This document shows, piece by piece, positions 8,978 through 21,131 of a DNA stretch of 41,286 nt (its first letter is position 1; each line of letters opens with the position of its first letter). The notes below the pieces were generated by a model, which searched no databases, was not told the origin of the DNA, and saw nothing but the letters and a program-made list of their open reading frames with translations. Position numbers and translations under genes: made by a program. Source of the stretch: Gnetum montanum (Eukaryota > Streptophyta > Gnetopsida > Gnetales > Gnetaceae); assembly GCA_015680685.1 (NCBI GenBank), contig MNCI01017913.1, forward strand, positions 573,192 to 614,477, in the 5' to 3' direction.

Positions 8978-9740
8978 CGTTGGAGTAGGTACACTCCACA
9001 AATAGATCACCTTCAATGCACTAAATCTAGATATTATGCAAAGATAAATTTACTGTCTAGAAAACAAGAAAACTAGCTATCTTCAATTGAATGATTAGAA
9101 TATTACAACAAGGTTGACATAACCCAGAAGCATTTAAAAACCTATTACACTTAAACAATATTGCAGAGCATAAGTCTCTACAACCACACAATGGTTTTTC
9201 TCAATGTAAGACAAACAATAGGAATCTCTCCCACAACCCAAAATCAAGATCTTAACTCATGTAAGATACAAGAGAATAGAACACATAGATCAATACATCA
9301 TAAGTTGATCTTGAAGTTGCAATCACCAATTGCACTCATCCAATGTCCTACACTACTCTCTCTTACCTAGATATCCACTCTCAAGACTGTTTTCTCTCTC
9401 TTGTTGCATACAAGCTCTCTCCTTGCATACCATCTCTTCTCTTTTGTCATGGATGAATACATACATAATTATAGATATTCCAAACCCCAGGAAGATTCCT
9501 ATTTACCTTTCTAGATTTTTTCCACAAGGATTTGAAGTCTTTCAAATGTTCCCAAATTGAAACACCACATTGGAGGTATTTTCCCTCATTGACATAGATG
9601 TCTTTAATTTCATGTAGACATCTATTGTGAAAACCCTTCTTTCAAAAGAGATGTCTACTATTTTTTGTTGATGTCTACTCTGGTCTTGGAATTTCTACAC
9701 ATCAACTAAGATGTCTTATATGAGAACTTTATCTTTCTAG
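8978..9740 (-). repeat. Probable LTR (R-U5 part) of the decayed gypsy element
   Basis: It lies immediately upstream (minus strand) of the tRNA-Met PBS and ends in CTACTCCAACG. The outer end is not resolved: I could not find the opening TG or a second copy, so the right boundary is approximate. The short inverted GATGTCT/AGACATC motifs at 9590-9720 may be part of it. Confidence 0.5.
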
Positions 9741-10965
9741 GTAAACATCTATCCTATATATGCCACAAATAAAAATGCTTATTTTAATTCTTGAAGCCTT
9801 TGGATGCCTCCCAAGAAGTTTCCATAGATTCTGGAACCTCCTAAACTCATCAAAATGAGCCAAAAACACCTCCAAACATGCCAAAACATCCAAGAATCAT
9901 CATCATCAAAAATTGACAAAAGAAGACACACTTGTCTTGGTCTTCTCCAAGTGTAAAACCTGTAAAAACAACTTGTAGGATAAGAAAAAACGAATCAAAA
10001 TAGAAGTTCCTACACCAAATTTACAATTTAAAATTAAATCTTTGGATAATCTTAAACCATCAAGTATGAAACTTAAAAGTTTATATTTACACTTAAACAA
10101 TCCATAAAGAATAAACCACTTACTAAGATTTAGATATTGGTATGCTAATAACATAAGCATAAATCCTTAAGATACAAGTTATAATAGATCTATAAGATAA
10201 CTACATGAGCCATTTATAAATTCATAACATGGTGCAAAAATACAATAATATTTGAATCATTTGTTTGCAAAGCATTCTTAATCACCAATGCTCTCATAGT
10301 GCACTACAATCTAGCATTAACAATATCAACAAGAGTCTTCATCCGAGCCTCATAACTAAGATCTACATGAAACACATGGAAGAAGGGTTAGAATACCTTT
10401 AGAGTAAAGGAAATCACCTTGGTACCAGCTAGAAAAAATTGGAAGGTAGAGCCCACATTGTAAAATATATAATTAGATCCAAAAATAATCACCAATTAAC
10501 ATAATATATTAATTAATATCATAAAAATTTTGATTAATGTTAATGTTGATTTCTATCATTAATACATGACTTGCCCCTAGGTTCCCATGATATTCTTGTA
10601 AGGTTTCCAATATCAAACATTTGGAATAACTATAAGCCTGATACTAACTTTACTAGTCATCAAGAACTATTTGGTATAATACCTCAGCTATTTAGGCAAA
10701 CCCTCATGTAAAACAAGAACAACTATTGGGTAGAATCCTCATGCATTTCTAGACCAAATATTGGATTATGTTATGACTAACATCAATGCTATAGTTATTC
10801 TAGGTTCTAGTTCTTTACTATCACCCTAGATAATATTTTTTGCTAACAATAATATCATTAGATTGATGTATTAACTTCGATGTCAATCAAAATGACTGAC
10901 CAATCATTTATGTACTAATTTTATTATTCCAAATCATGTTGTTAGTAAGCCCTACTGATATGGAC

Positions 10966-11230
10966 TACAATGCCCTAGGTTGAAGGCCAACTAAACCTAA
11001 TGAACAACTATTCAATATCAATAGCCTATTTCTCATAGATGAACCCTATTGATACTATCTAAAATGCCACTATATTGAATGTCAACTCAACCTAATAACC
11101 AACTAATTAATATCAATATTATATTTCTCATCAATGAACTCTACCAATATTGTTTGTAATGCACCTAGATTGATGGCCTAGATCTAAATTCAATTTAGAC
11201 TAACCAACTAATATTAGTAGCCTAAACATT
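10966..11230. repeat. Diverged tandem repeat, period about 94-95 bp, about 3 units
   Basis: The motif AATGCCCTAGGTTGA recurs as AATGCCACTATATTGA and AATGCACCTAGATTGA at 10969, 11063 and 11158. The following AACCTAATRAMCAACTA and ATATCAATA blocks are also shared between units. Confidence 0.65.
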
Positions 11231-13629
11231 ATGTCCCTAGCTTTCAATACGTCAAATGCACTCATAAATGTCAAAAATATCTACTAGCCACCATTAAGTA
11301 AAGTTTTCATTTTTGTTAGATGTCACTGTTACTTCATCATGTCAAAAAATGAAAAGAAGATCCATTATGAAGTTCATTGTGATCCCTAACTCCATGACAA
11401 TGCAAGTCATGATACACAAAGATGTTGTTTCCATCATGACCTAAAGGAGAGTATGTTGTAGAAGGAAGATGAACATGATGCACAAAGTAGAAATTATAAA
11501 AGTGATGAATTATAGTTTGACATTAAAAATCAAGGCTAGATCAACATGAATAAGATTGACAATCAAGATATCATTAAAGGAATCAAATCCAAAAGCTATG
11601 ATGTTAACCAAAATTAATGTATTCAAGAATATTTCCTCTAACTCAAGAGATCAACTAAGATGCAAGCTTCATCAAGTAAGAATAGGTTTAAATATAGAAG
11701 TTTCCAAGAGATATGCCAAGCATAACTATGAGCACAAGCATGAAAGAGAGAGAGATGTCTAATTGATGCCAAAAAATCTAGCATTACAAAGTATTTATAT
11801 GCACAAGAGAAATTATTTGGAAAATTTCAAGAATAAAGAATTAATAATCTTGTTTTACAAAATTGGGTAACATGTAGCCATCAAAAGAATTTAGTGGTTT
11901 ATCAATGGATTAAAGTGACCAAGAACATACTAGACTAAGCCCACATGTCCAAGATCAAGTTCTAAGATAAAATTAAAAAATAATCAAAATAAACCCTAAA
12001 TATCTATTAGCATGACTTATAACTATATTTCTATATCATCCAAAACTAAATAACATAAAAATATAAATTAAATATAATATCATGAACATTAATAAGATAC
12101 TAGAAATGGGCCAACACCATTCTTCCAACCTATCCTTTACAAGATACACCAAGCATAAGAAAATACATAATGAATATAAGATTCTAGATTTGAAACACTA
12201 GGGTGTTACATCTACTACCTTCCTAAATTGACAAGATATTCCCTATTGAGAAACAAAGCCTCCCAAGATTCCAAGCAAAACATAATAGTAAGAACAAAAT
12301 AGAGAAAACATGAATGAAAAATGATGTGTGAGAGACTTACCATAACACTAGTTTATATAGACTAAGTCACATCTCTTTGTATAAGGGTTCTAAAAGATCC
12401 TCACTCAAGACTCATTACTTAACCTGCCTTACATGTTAGATGAGATAAAAATAACATCAACATCTACAAGACTCATATCTAGTCATTCTATACTTATCAA
12501 AGATAACAAGGTTATCAAATAATGACAAAATACATGATTTTAAGAAAATAAGATAAATGTTAAATCACATGTCAATTTAGAATGCAAAGGGGATGCAAAA
12601 GATTAAATCAAATGCATTTATAAAGTCTCATACTACACCAAACCATTTCCAAAATCTCGAGCCAAATGTGAAATACCATTAAATTGTAAAAATTACAAAA
12701 GTTAAAATAAAAAATCTCATTTCAAATATCATTATAAAGTATTAAGATTTATACAAAGTAAATTATCAAAGTAACATGTTAGTTACATCAATTATTAATT
12801 CTCTTCTCAAAATAATAAAAAATAATAAAATTATATAGAAAATCAAAGATGTAAGGCCCTCTACTAAGCCAAGTTCAAACTACAAGACCAACATAGTAGT
12901 AAAAATAAATGTTACACATGTTACAATAAAATCCAAATTTTTGAGACACAAAACCTAGTTATTAATTGAGATTTTTTTTGAACTATCATAGTAAAACATT
13001 TGTATAAGTACACCACATCTTTCTTGGGCTTTCATCTTGATGCTTGTGAGAATATTTATGAGTGCTCTTTCTAATGATGATGTGTGTGAATGGTATTGAT
13101 TTGTAGAAATGTCTATAATCTTATGCCTAACATAGATTTAGAGTGTTGCTAATGCATATGCATTGATGATTAGCTAAATGACTAACTATTATTTTTGTAA
13201 TTCATCAATGTTATGCTAATGTGTGCTGTGTGTATTACTATATGCAAAGTACTATGTATGTACTATCCATTGATTTAGCATATATTAATGGAACAAACAA
13301 AAAGAATGTTGATTAGAATGAAAGCTGAAGTGTTTTATTTTTTATAAGTTTGTTACTCTACTTTAATTATTGATGTGTTTCAAAACCTATATGCATTGAA
13401 ATGATTTCTTAAACTAATTAGAATATTTGTATGTGGACTATAGATATTCGTGTGGATATCTGATGTACTTGCTTTGGTGTGTGTTCATATAAGTTTTAGG
13501 TATCTAATTTCTAAGAGCTACTCTACAAAGTCTAATTATTAAGAAATCAAATTTGGAAAGAAAATAAGAAATAAATATTCTTTATGTTATGTCTTAAGGA
13601 TTTTTCTTAGTATAAATGATTTTTTTAAA

Positions 13630-13652
13630 TGTGTGTGTATGTGTGTGTGTGC
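13630..13652. repeat. TG dinucleotide microsatellite
   Basis: An interrupted (TG)n run of about 23 bp. Confidence 0.85.
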
Positions 13653-16600
13653 ATATGTTGCTAAGGAACTTGACTGATGAATCAACTGGAATGAACCTTA
13701 CCTATGAATCATGAATATTATTCATATCATAGTTGTATTATTTTTAATAATGAACATGTAGAATGTTGTGTATTTTGTTGATGCATTGTTCTTTAGATTT
13801 TCATTAATTAATAAAATATAAGCACCCATTTCATGGATATATAAAGGTCAAGTGATGACCTTTCAAGGCATTATAAGATAATGGAATAATAAGTTATGAA
13901 CATAAAATGAAGACTTTTACATTGCTAATGGCTTGAAAAATAAGGTGTTTCCCTAAAGAAAGTAGAGTAGGAAGAGGAAAAGATAAAAAATAAAAAATAA
14001 AAAAACGTGTGTGCACATATAGAATTGAAGGAAAGCTCAATAAAAAGAAAGGATGCCTAAAAATAGACAACAAGAAAATGTTTGTGGCTAAAACAACAAA
14101 TGAAAAATAAGAAAAAAAGAAGATTATTTCTAAAATAGTAAATGAAGTATAGGAATTAAAGATTGTGGTTAAAACCTAAAAAATGAATAGCAAGAAGGAA
14201 GATTTTAGCTAGTACAGAAGATAATAAATTAAAATGAATTTTATATTATAATTAAGTATTATTATTCAACAAGATATATGAGTAAGAAAGTAAGATGAAT
14301 CTTTCTCTTGCTATGTGTGGTGGATAGCATTAGCTAATTATATCAATATCTCAGCTCTTCGACTCTCTTTGGCTTGAATATCATTTTATGTTTGAATTAA
14401 CTTTGACAAAATTTATTGTTGAGATCTTGGATTGTTAAATCCTTAATTTTATTATTAGATCTCTCCACCCATCCTCTGCACTCTCAAGCCTAGACAACTT
14501 TGATAAGAGTTATTTCTATAACGATTTAGAAATACCCATAAAGATTTGGTGCATTTTGGCATAACGATTTTCCAACAAGAATCAAGAATCATTGATGATG
14601 AGAATAGCTACTGTCAGTAGAAATTAAAAGTATCTTTGGGCTCATGTCTATTTTGTGATTTTCTAAAATTCATAGAAATGCTAAATTCTTGATTTTTCGC
14701 TAGAAAATTGACTTGATGATCCTCTTGAATGCTTAATTCTTGAATGTGACTTTTGATTCTTATTTTTATATCTTCTTAATTCTAATTTTGTTATCTTTCT
14801 ATGAGTCTAATGGAGTGGGGGATATCTAGGATGTTAAATTATAGTTTTTAAAAGATAGTAATGTTAAATCATGGTTGTTAAATATAGATAATTTCTCTCT
14901 TCTCTATTATTGGTAAATCAAATAGGTTAATTAAATAAAAGTGGTATGCATTATATTATTTCCAGTTAGAAAATTTAAATTAAAACTATGTTTATTATAA
15001 GGGTTAGTAAAATGAAATGAAATAGTATTCTTATGCAATTGAATAGATTTGATATACTTGATTTATACATTTCTTATAGATTTGAGTCATTTGATGAACA
15101 TTTGACATGTTATTATGATCTAATAAAAATCAAAATATAATAAATAAATAAAGAGAAACTAATACTTGTACATTGTCTCAAAGGATTTTTGGATAGATTT
15201 TTATTGTTGTTATTTTCCTTTCTCAATTCTCTTTTATCAACAATAGTTCAACTAAAATCTGATTATGGTTGTGGTGTTTTGTGCTAATTAGACATGATTT
15301 TTCATTAATGTTAAAATATTAGAGAGTCACAAATCATGCTCAAAGAGCATTAGAATTTATTCTATGATCTTGTTCAAACCTTATTTGGTTATCTATCAAA
15401 AGATTAGAATTCATTTATTTATTATTGTATGCAATCTAAGGCAATAATGCAAATGTAGTATCTTTATTAGTATGTAGAGTTTATGTGATATTATTTTTAC
15501 TAAATGATGAATGGTTGGATATTCCAACACTTAACCATATAAGTCACAAGTCTTCACACACAACCAAATCATAATCTAGTTAGTTGATGTTAAGTTGATA
15601 CCCACTTAGACTTAGTGAGGTACAAATCATATGATTTAACTCTTTGTGAGATATATGATAACTAATGTTAACTAGCTCTTAATAAGACTAGATGTAAACA
15701 TGATAAAAACTATTATAAATTCAAATTATAATTATAATGGAATTGTAAATATATTCTATCCTATGATGATAAGCATCCATTCCTAGTTTTGTGAACATGT
15801 CCTAGGCTGATACAAGTATTACTGGGATTACCAAGTAACTTCACTACTAAGCCAATCAATCAAAGTCATTACTACATTACCAAAAAATTACACTTTACAT
15901 TTGAAACCAATCATACTTATTTTGCCTTACTAATAGATATTAGAATAGTAAATGACTTAGTAAATGTAAATAATTGGATAAAAGTAAATCTATGCTAGGT
16001 GATATGATGCAATGATGAAGAACAATCTCGATCTTTACTATTGATCATGAATTATGTTCAAAAACAATCCACTTAGATAAATATTCTATATAACTATAAT
16101 TCACTACACTGTGGGCATCCACTCTAACTCTAATTTTACAAAAATAAGCTGTAAAAATTTCACGGAGTGTTGGTAAAAACTTGTCATTTCAATATGGTAA
16201 GTTGATATTTATACGCATGACCATGACCCACTACATTGTATTTGCAACGATATATGTAGAGCCAAGATATCATTTGTTTTATTATATTGTTATGACTAAC
16301 TGAAAAATCATCCTTGATTTCAAATAAAAAATAGGATAGAGTTCCTTAGAAACTTGTGGGGTTCTATAGACTTTCATTTTATGACATATATTTACATGAT
16401 TGACTTTACTATGAATGTTCCATTGTAGTTTGATGGTATTATAAAGTTATCATGTCATGCATGATTGACACATATGATAATAATAAAACAAAACAACATC
16501 AATCCTGATGTAGTTTTCTTCATGTTCCTAGACATAGTGACTTCTCCATTTGTTTCTTCCCCTTGTCATTAGGCTTTTGGAATTAATATCTTCTCAATAG

Positions 16601-16689
16601 CACTCTAAATTTCTCTTCTTCTGACCTACGATTGTGTACCACCCATGCAAATTTAGCAATATTGGCAAGAGTCAGTACTTTCCAAGGGC

Positions 16690-17747
16690 ATGGCAATTAT
16701 GAAAATATTTTGTTAGCCTTGACATACTGTCATAAACTACATTCTTTCTTCTTTAAAAGCTCTAGCCACTTTCTTCAATTCTTGATAGTCTATCATTCTT
16801 TTGGCTCAATTTCCTACTATATCTTTTTGATTCTGGTAGTTGGTCTTCACTACTTGGAGTTCAAAGTTTGCTATGTGAAGTTTTTCTTATGCATCTTTTC
16901 TATTCACAAACTCATTTTCATACATTGAATACATAATAGTCACTTGTTTCTTCTATTCTTAGTCTACCTGCTATTAATAAAACCAAGTTAGCATACCTGA
17001 GATTTGCTAATCCCATGTATTTTGTCAAATCCTTAATATGTAGGCCTTTATTATTTACTTTGACTTAATGAATGTGTACAAGGTTGTCCAAGATGGACTG
17101 CCAATCAAGTATCTATGTTGCAATGAAGTTGATATTGGCTTTAGCCATCTAGATCTCCTTTTCATTGATTTGCTTGTATATGACCACTTGATCTTTGAAG
17201 TGCTCCTTCAACCTTTCATGTTTCTTGGCCTTGTTTTCCCATGCACTAATTTCAATTATTGATTTTTTTTACACAACACAAACTTCTTCCATTAATAAGA
17301 TTCTATTTTCTTGGGTCAATTATCTTATGTCAAGGTTGACTCTCATGAATTACACTCTTAGCTAATGAATGCTTTCTTCTAACACATTCTTCTACTTCTC
17401 AATGTCTATCAACCTCATGTTTTTAGTAACAACCTTCTTATTCTCTTCTTCTAATGCAATTATAGCTTTGGAATGGGCATATATCTGAGCATCTACTACA
17501 AAAGCATTGCATATGACCTTTTCCTTCTCCATCTCTATTTATATGTATTCAGTCATTAGATGGTCAGTCTATTCATTTCTGAATTGTTCTAACTAATTAG
17601 GTATAGTGTGTCATGCAGGGTCTTGTCTTTTAGCTCTTAGTGTAGATAATTCCTCCTCTAACCTCTACACTTTACTTTCTATGTGTTGCATTTGAGTTTG
17701 TACCATGACCAATTTTTCTTTTATTGAGATTAAATAACACTAGACTG
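16690..17747 (-). pseudogene. Decayed coiled-coil coding sequence, downstream half
   Basis: On the minus strand one frame from 17747 to about 17000 is broken by scattered stops but otherwise strongly heptad-like and rich in E, K, I and L. Examples are RLEEELSTLRAKRQD near 17650, SKAIIALEEENKKVVTKN near 17460 and LTQENRILLMEEV near 17300. I do not recognise the family. It could be a host coiled-coil protein or an extra ORF of an older retroelement. The same frame continues on the far side of element 2 (34995-35240), so element 2 inserted into it. The end near 16690 is uncertain. Confidence 0.5.
17743..17747. other. Target-site duplication, left copy (GACTG)
   Basis: GACTG directly precedes the left LTR and is repeated exactly at 34990-34994 after the right LTR. 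Five-base duplications are typical of LTR retrotransposons. Confidence 0.93.
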
Positions 17748-18509
17748 TGTAACGATGAAAAACGTCAATCGCTGGAAAATACCGAACAAAAATCTGTGTA
17801 GACAGTCTTAACCACAGATCCGTGCGAGGGCCGTGCTAGAGAAAATAAATCTGCGGTGCCCTGAACGGTCTTGTTGATCAGACAGGGACTTACCTAATCA
17901 GTAAATTAATGAATATCGCGATAATATGTGTATTATATAAATATTCCACAAAACAAACCGATCCAATGAATCGTAACAGAAGTAGAAAATGATGTAAATA
18001 AATCGAAACAATGACAACGTCAACGCGACAGGGAGGATCAGATTTAGGAAAGTGCACAATTCCAAGATCTATGTTTTGGCTCGAAAACTGGGTATATCAT
18101 ATACAAGGTTCCAATAGTAGACTTCGCTTATCTTGTGCGAAGTATACACAAAATAACAAGAAAACTGTTCAACAAGGAGTACAGAATGAAGCTCGATCTA
18201 CCTCGTAAGCCAAGGATAGAATGCAAGGAAGGTCAAGCCTGGATGTCTATCGATCAACTGTTTTTGATCAATAAAATTTGCCAACCGCACCAGATGATCT
18301 CTCGATCTCTGATCTGCTCCTTTTGCCTTCGATAGTTTTTGCCCAAAGCTGCTAATGATCGCCAATGGAGAGAAGTGTATTTTCGCCAAAAGACCGATCG
18401 CTCCTACTGCCAATGCTCAACAATGTCTTCTGTCTCTGCTAAAAGATAATGCTGCCCAAAATGATGATCAAGATCTCCCCCTTCCACCTTTTTTCTTCGC
18501 CAACTGGGG

Positions 18510-18517
18510 TATTTATA
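18510..18517 (-). promoter_or_regulatory. TATA box in the left LTR of element 2
   Basis: Minus strand TATAAATA followed by CCCCAGTTG, matching the TATA context in element 1 (6505). In the 3' LTR this copy would drive transcription outward into 17743 and below. Confidence 0.7.
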
Positions 18518-18769
18518 AGTTCGACAACATGTGGAGAAGGCACGGTCCCGATGACACATGTCTCGAACTTTCAGAATGTTGTTGACTTGGCAAACTTCGT
18601 GTTGAAACTGGTCATGCCGCATCACATTTTTGAAAAAGAGGGCAAAGTACGCTATCAACCACTCTTGCTGAGGCTGCTTCATGATTACACTACGATACGT
18701 TGATGAGCGTATTGTGCGTATGGATAGCATGTGCGTGTCAGGTACTGCTTTAGTTGACTTTAGGCTGTA

Positions 18770-19197
18770 TTACGCTCATTTTCGCTGCGTAGCATGGCAG
18801 AGCGTAATAGAGCGTAGAAGTAGTTAACTCAAGCTGTTTTATGCTCATTTATGCCACGAAGCGTAATAGAGCATCAAACATAGTCAACTTTACAATAAGT
18901 TACGCTTGTTTACGCTGCATAGCGTAATAAACGTAAAGCGACCAATCTGCAAAAAGGAAGAAATCAATCTATCACGCTTCTTTGGACTCTGACTTTGACT
19001 TTCTGGGAGCTCATTATGCTACTCTGCGTAACGGAGCGTAAACTCAACCCTAAACAAAAGACTTAGCAGAATATGCGACAAGTCCTAAACCTTAAACTTT
19101 GTCAAAATCGCCAAAGTAAGTTACTTTCTGATATCGGGCTATGTTCAACAAAGTTACGCTGAGGGACACTACGCTATGTTGCATAATGTAGCATAAA
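18770..19197 (-). repeat. GCGTAA/TTACGC palindrome array in U3 (left LTR)
   Basis: Five imperfect palindromes at about 18770-18816, 18837-18875, 18899-18938, 19011-19043 and 19153-19197. Each has TTACGCT-type and GCGTAA-type arms around a 6-20 nt spacer. They lie upstream of the LTR TATA box in minus-strand direction. The design matches the array in element 1, though the intervening sequence is different. Confidence 0.75.
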
Positions 19198-19354
19198 AAG
19201 AGAAAACAAAGTAAGGTTGAAATTTGCAAGAAACTTAGAGACTTGATGTTGTGCGCCTCTTTGCCTTGCTCTATCTTCTGGATTTTTGTCACAAACTTTC
19301 ACTCGAATCGTAAATCTTCTCCTTAGGCTGATTCGCAATTTCTATGGTGTTTCA

Positions 19355-19370
19355 ATGGCCCCTCTTTTTT
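19355..19370 (-). other. Polypurine tract of element 2
   Basis: Minus strand AAAAAAGAGGGGCCAT next to the 3' LTR start TGAAACACC. Same as in element 1. Confidence 0.88.
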
Positions 19371-20085
19371 GACATTTAGAGGGCTTGCCCGAAAGACATC
19401 GACAAAGAATACGAAACACTGGATGGGTAAAGTACCAACAGCGTTAATCAACGGTTACTCAAGTGTCGCCCTGTCAAAGCAGAAGTGTGGAAATGAGGGA
19501 AATAAGAGATAAAATGGTACGTGAGGGAATTTGTACAGAGGTAAGAGGAGAGAGGTTCGGGGAAGACTCAAGTGAGGTTCGGGGAAGACTCAAATGAGGT
19601 TCAAGGAAGACGCAAATATGTGAGTATAGTTTTTCATGCATAAGCACTTAGGCCTTCTCCTGCGATTGCGTTTGCATGGAGTTATGCTGTCATTTTGTAG
19701 ATGAAGGGGCTTGCATAGACGAATTGTGTTGCGTCTGTGCGGCCTGGATGAGTTGTGTTTCATCCATTTTGCCAACCCACTTTTTTTTCATCCACTAGGC
19801 GACTTGCGTTACGTCGGTTTATGGACTTGGTTATAATACAGATGCGGAAAGCGTATGCTGCGTATTCACATTTTGCGTGAGGGAAATAGATGGGATGGCT
19901 AAGGAGGGGAGTAAGAGCTAGAGGTAGGATTATGAGGAAAATAGGGATGCACTCCTGAGTGGACAGGCTAACCTAAGCGGCCATCTCAAAACGTTGTCTG
20001 TATTTCACCGCTCAAATGAACGTACCTTTGAACGACATCCCCATAGCAAGTAACCTGCGACCAAAGAAGAAAATAAAGGACACCA

Positions 20086-21120
20086 TTACGCAGTCGAATC
20101 ACTGGAGAGGTTGTTGAAACAAGTACCGTTTGGGGCAAGACAGAGTGAGCGGGCCGTGAAGGAGGAACCATAGCAAGAGGCCAGGGTCTTCAATGATGAC
20201 ACTCGACCCAGCATATCGTCGTCAAAGATCATCAGACTCATTGCACCTGACTGGTTACGCAAAGAACCAGCAAGGTGAATCTGTGAAGCCAGAGCCTGAT
20301 AGTGATGATGAGCAAAGATCCCCAAGGTTGTGGTTGATGAGCACTCCTTTAGGGCTCCGAGCAGCAAAACTAACCTCTCAGAGGTGCCACCGCTAAAATG
20401 GGTGCAGTGACGGTATCTCCGAGGGGTCAGTAGTATGCATTTCAGCACGTTCGAGGAATCAGTAGAATGCCTATGAGGTAGCGAAGCTGGGGCTGTCCCA
20501 ACATCCCACCCCGTTTGTTTTGCAGCCGCATAGAGACGATTACGCTCGCTTGATTCACATGTTGGCGGTCTATAGGTCCTAGTTTTAAGTCCTGGTAGAC
20601 TGCCGTTGCTGGTTTTAAGTCCCAACAGACCATGGTCCCAATTTAAAGTCTAAGCAGACTGAAAAATGCTAGTTTTATGTCATAGCGGATGGTGGTAGAG
20701 CTAATTTATGGTCTCAGCAGACCGTGCTGTGGATGTCAGTTTCTTGTCGTGACCCAGGGACAGATCTGTGCTGGTTTCACATCTCAGCAGACGAATGCTT
20801 ACCTGTGCCAATTTCATGCCATGGCGGACAGCTGGTGCTAGTTTAGCGTCATGGTGGACGCGTGCAGGAAATGCCAGTTTTACGTCTTGGAGAACCTGTA
20901 CAACACTGTCAGTTTTACGTTGTAGCGGACGATTGCAACTTGCCAATTTTACATCATGACAGACGATCGTTGCCAGTTTAGCGTCATGGCAGACGCGTGC
21001 AGAAAGTGCCAGTTTTACGTCGTAGCAGACGATTATTGCTAGTTTAGCGTCTTGGCGGATGTGTGAAGAGTGTGCCAGTTTTACGTCATAGCGGACAATT
21101 GTTGTGCCTGATGTTAACAC
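20086..21120 (-). pseudogene. Sense ORF downstream of integrase, element 2 copy
   Basis: Minus-strand frame from ATG 21120, 12 nt after the pol stop and in the same -1 frame relation to pol as in element 1. It is open except for three stops clustered at about 20701-20640, and all three lie in codons aligning with sense codons of element 1. The frame is then conserved to 20086, where an indel shifts it near the end. Shared cores with element 1 include TDLSLGHD, TSNGSLP and ASQIHL. Frame preservation over about 340 codons in two old copies supports a real protein. No known domain is visible. Confidence 0.5.
20575..21110 (-). repeat. Degenerate tandem array, element 2 copy
   Basis: About fifteen minus-strand units around the core GTCCGCTATGACGTAAAACT with 27-39 nt spacing, decaying toward CTGGGACTTAAAAC at the low-coordinate end. 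Same position, polarity and core as the array at 4276-4760, but unit order and number differ, as expected of a fast-turnover array. Confidence 0.85.
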
Positions 21121-21131
21121 TAGATATGTAG

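Larger units (their letters stand above)
9741..16689. other. AT-rich region without a recognisable gene
   Basis: Both strands are full of stops and no frame here shows a family I recognise. I see one diverged 95 bp tandem repeat (10966-11230), a TG microsatellite (13630-13652) and many A/T-rich low-complexity runs. This is probably very old decayed repeat sequence. Confidence 0.6.
17748..19354 (-). repeat. 3' LTR of element 2 (left copy, 1607 bp)
   Basis: On the plus strand it runs from TGTAACGATG to GGTGTTTCA. The right-hand copy has identical length, and I saw no indel in the parts aligned by eye. In the first about 400 bp I count about 35 differences, nearly all transitions; around 18420-18700 the density is about half that. 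It includes the TATA box (18510-18517) and the palindromic array. Confidence 0.95.

Noticed and set aside
16632-17262. Plus-strand frames of 98 and 64 codons
   Set aside because: Rich in F, L and I as expected of complementary AT-rich DNA; the minus-strand coiled-coil frame explains the region better.
18011-18730. Several short frames inside the LTR, repeated at 33770-34293
   Set aside because: They occur twice only because the LTRs are duplicates; LTR sequence, stops in alternate copies.
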